From: Streptomyces novaecaesareae
Lineage (GTDB): Bacteria > Actinomycetota > Actinomycetes > Streptomycetales > Streptomycetaceae
DNA: 15,187 nucleotides
NCBI RefSeq assembly: GCF_000716875.1
Contig: NZ_JNWQ01000121.1
Location: 1 to 15,187, forward strand
Reading direction: 5' to 3'
Made by a program: the position numbers and the translations under genes. The notes beneath the pieces are model-generated. The model saw only the letters and a list, made by a program, of their open reading frames with translations, had not been told where the DNA came from and ran no database searches. Each line of letters opens with the position of its first letter. Positions within the stretch are counted from its first letter, which is position 1. Shown here one piece after another: positions 14,701 to 15,187 of this stretch.

Positions 14701-15095
14701 GCTGCCGGTGGCGGGGAAGTCCTGGTCCAGGCTCCAAGCGTCGACGTCCTTGTAGCCGCCGTCGCCCTGTAGGGCCTGCGTGCTGATGCCGGTCAAGCGC
14801 TTCTTGGACCAGAAGGTCGGGGCGCCGTTGCGGCAGTCCTGCTCCTTGTCGCAGGACTGGTCGACCGGGGTGTCGTACCAGTTGGCCGCGTTGGCCTTGG
14901 TGAAGGAGCAGTCGGCCGCCACACACCGGTCGGCGGTGGAGAAGGAGACCTTGCCGGCCGGAGAAGCGCTGTAGACCTGGCCGGCCCGGTGGCCGTACTC
15001 GATATGGTTCAGCGTGACGGCACGGGTGTAGACAGCGTCAGCCTTGGGCGTTCCCGTGGAGGCGCCGATGTTCTTGGCGTAGGCGTTCCGGGCTT
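8800..15095 (-). CDS. Rhs/YD-repeat polymorphic toxin with HINT domain, 5' end cut by an IS
   Basis: About 2,097 residues are visible; residues here count from the internal GTG at 14922. The domains are: N-terminal shell region with YGHRAGQVY just upstream of the GTG; YD repeats (about 370-1100); a six-repeat beta-propeller (about 1110-1385); YD repeats (about 1390-1520); Rhs core ending in DPTGL (about 1524-1630); Cys-rich linker (about 1630-1670); HINT protease-like domain from Cys1786 (GACSFAASTPV, TTANHPIW) to LVHN1930; and a toxin tip 1931-2040. Rhs shells enclose and deliver the toxin; the HINT is expected to release it. The frame is open upstream to a TAG at 15102-15100, inside IS DNA. 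The true start and any export signal are lost, so the gene is probably inactive or expressed only from an internal or IS-borne start. Confidence 0.88.
8803..9132 (-). other. Active toxin tip of the Rhs protein (possible nuclease)
   Basis: The last ~110 residues after LVHN read SNCGPELSGVDGKQFGSHWG, then DHSKDYGLNPGD, VRRGEWNPG, YWFYRKDDDLLVTKGDGTF and VTMFP. The order (H-x-x-DY early, then a Trp/Tyr-containing strand, then DLLVTK-DGTFVTMF) resembles small BECR-fold RNases at the end of many polymorphic toxins. I cannot name the family or the catalytic residues with certainty. It shares nothing beyond the HINT tail with the orphan PIN tip, so the two are alternative warheads. Confidence 0.5.
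9133..9567 (-). other. Pretoxin HINT domain of the Rhs protein
   Basis: Residues 1786-1930 form a Hedgehog/intein-like autoprocessing domain. The first residue is a Cys (GACSFAASTPVLMSDG), the block with Thr and His is VHTTANHPIW, and the end is HTYYVLAGNTPVLVHN. It is expected to cleave near its own N-terminus or to free the toxin tip. The end (9121-9180) is duplicated at the orphan cassette. Confidence 0.85.
9167..9180. repeat. HINT-tail direct repeat, right copy
   Basis: Identical to 3588-3601, same strand and same codon phase (HTYYV). The two copies are 5,579 bp apart and bracket the integrative element together with the current toxin and immunity gene. Confidence 0.8.
10771..11585 (-). 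repeat. Six-fold beta-propeller repeats inserted in the Rhs shell
   Basis: Six units of about 48-52 residues share the pattern (V/L)WHT-RKP-(D/N)-SW--WG(D/N)V, for example GRVWHTLRKPDGSWQPWGDV and GSIWHTVRKPDASWQKWGNV. The first (GQVYLAQQRTNGTWRNY) and last (GALNYTKRS-TGSWLPW) are more diverged. This resembles PLL/tectonin-like lectin propellers. The block sits between a YD repeat (YTYDAAGNRTQ) and the sequence TSTYPAPGGTRPH that normally follows soon after it in Rhs shells. Confidence 0.75.
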
Positions 15096-15187
15096 TGCCC
15101 TATTTCGTAGACACTCGCCTGCTATGCGACTAGTTCCAGGTTAGTGACGCTTCTGGCGTGCTGCCGTTCGTAGTCGACGGGACTGCG
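15096..15187 (-). mobile_element. End of an IS3-family insertion sequence (partial)
   Basis: Read on the + strand, an IS-type terminus begins at about 15096 with TGCCCTATTTCGTAGACA. The transposase C-terminus lies 26 bp inside, and the element runs off the window. The Rhs reading frame is clean up to this point and is lost inside it. TG...CA termini fit the IS3 family. The exact boundary and target duplication cannot be fixed without the other end. Confidence 0.65.
15122..15187 (-). CDS. IS3-family transposase, C-terminal end (partial)
   Basis: The visible 21 residues, beginning RSPVDYERQHARS and ending LELVA-stop, match the tail of IS3-family OrfB integrase-core transposases, where a motif of the type HS-LG--SP-(D/E)YE closes the catalytic domain. 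The DDE residues are outside the window. The gene is on the same strand as the Rhs gene it interrupts. Confidence 0.7.
   Translation of the reverse strand, partial: RSPVDYERQHARSVTNLELVA

Overview
This window comes from a high-GC actinomycete of the Streptomyces/Kitasatospora type. The evidence is a GSI-beta glutamine synthetase with the streptomycete N-terminus, a GlnR operator, strong codon-third-position GC, and an actinomycete AICE-style rep-xis-int module.

Left end (1-2350) is ordinary chromosome: the tail of an unidentified + strand gene, an RDD-family membrane protein on the - strand, and glnA on the + strand. The 297-bp gap between the two divergent genes holds a textbook double GlnR box and a DasR-like palindrome. 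A hairpin terminator and a G-rich run follow glnA.

Middle (about 2440-8300) is accessory DNA. It opens with a broken 3' tail of an integrase gene. Next comes a displaced ('orphan') toxin/immunity cassette on the - strand: a PIN-nuclease toxin tip, still fused to the last residues of a pretoxin HINT domain, and its presumed immunity gene. Then comes a small integrative element: a non-coding left region with repeats and a perfect palindrome, a small GntR regulator, a RepSA-like rolling-circle initiator, an excisionase and a tyrosine integrase. No transfer (tra/FtsK-like) gene is visible.

Right part (8359-15095, - strand) is a giant Rhs/YD-repeat polymorphic toxin. In order it has YD repeats, an inserted six-repeat beta-propeller, more YD repeats, the Rhs core ending in DPTGL, a Cys-rich linker, a pretoxin HINT domain and a toxin tip of about 110 aa; a presumed immunity gene follows. 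Its 5' end is cut by an IS3-family insertion sequence that runs off the window at 15187.

The most interesting point is the architecture. Both toxin/immunity cassettes have the same flanks in the same orientation: an integrase 3' tail on one side and the HINT tail (HTYYVLAG-TP-LVHN) on the other. Crossing over between the two HINT tails would remove about 5.58 kb (integrative element plus current tip plus current immunity gene) and fuse the Rhs shell in frame to the orphan PIN tip. The simplest reading is that integrative elements carrying a HINT-tail/toxin/immunity cargo swapped the warhead of this Rhs protein, at least twice, and left the older cassette and an integrase stub behind. This is inference from layout and remains to be tested.
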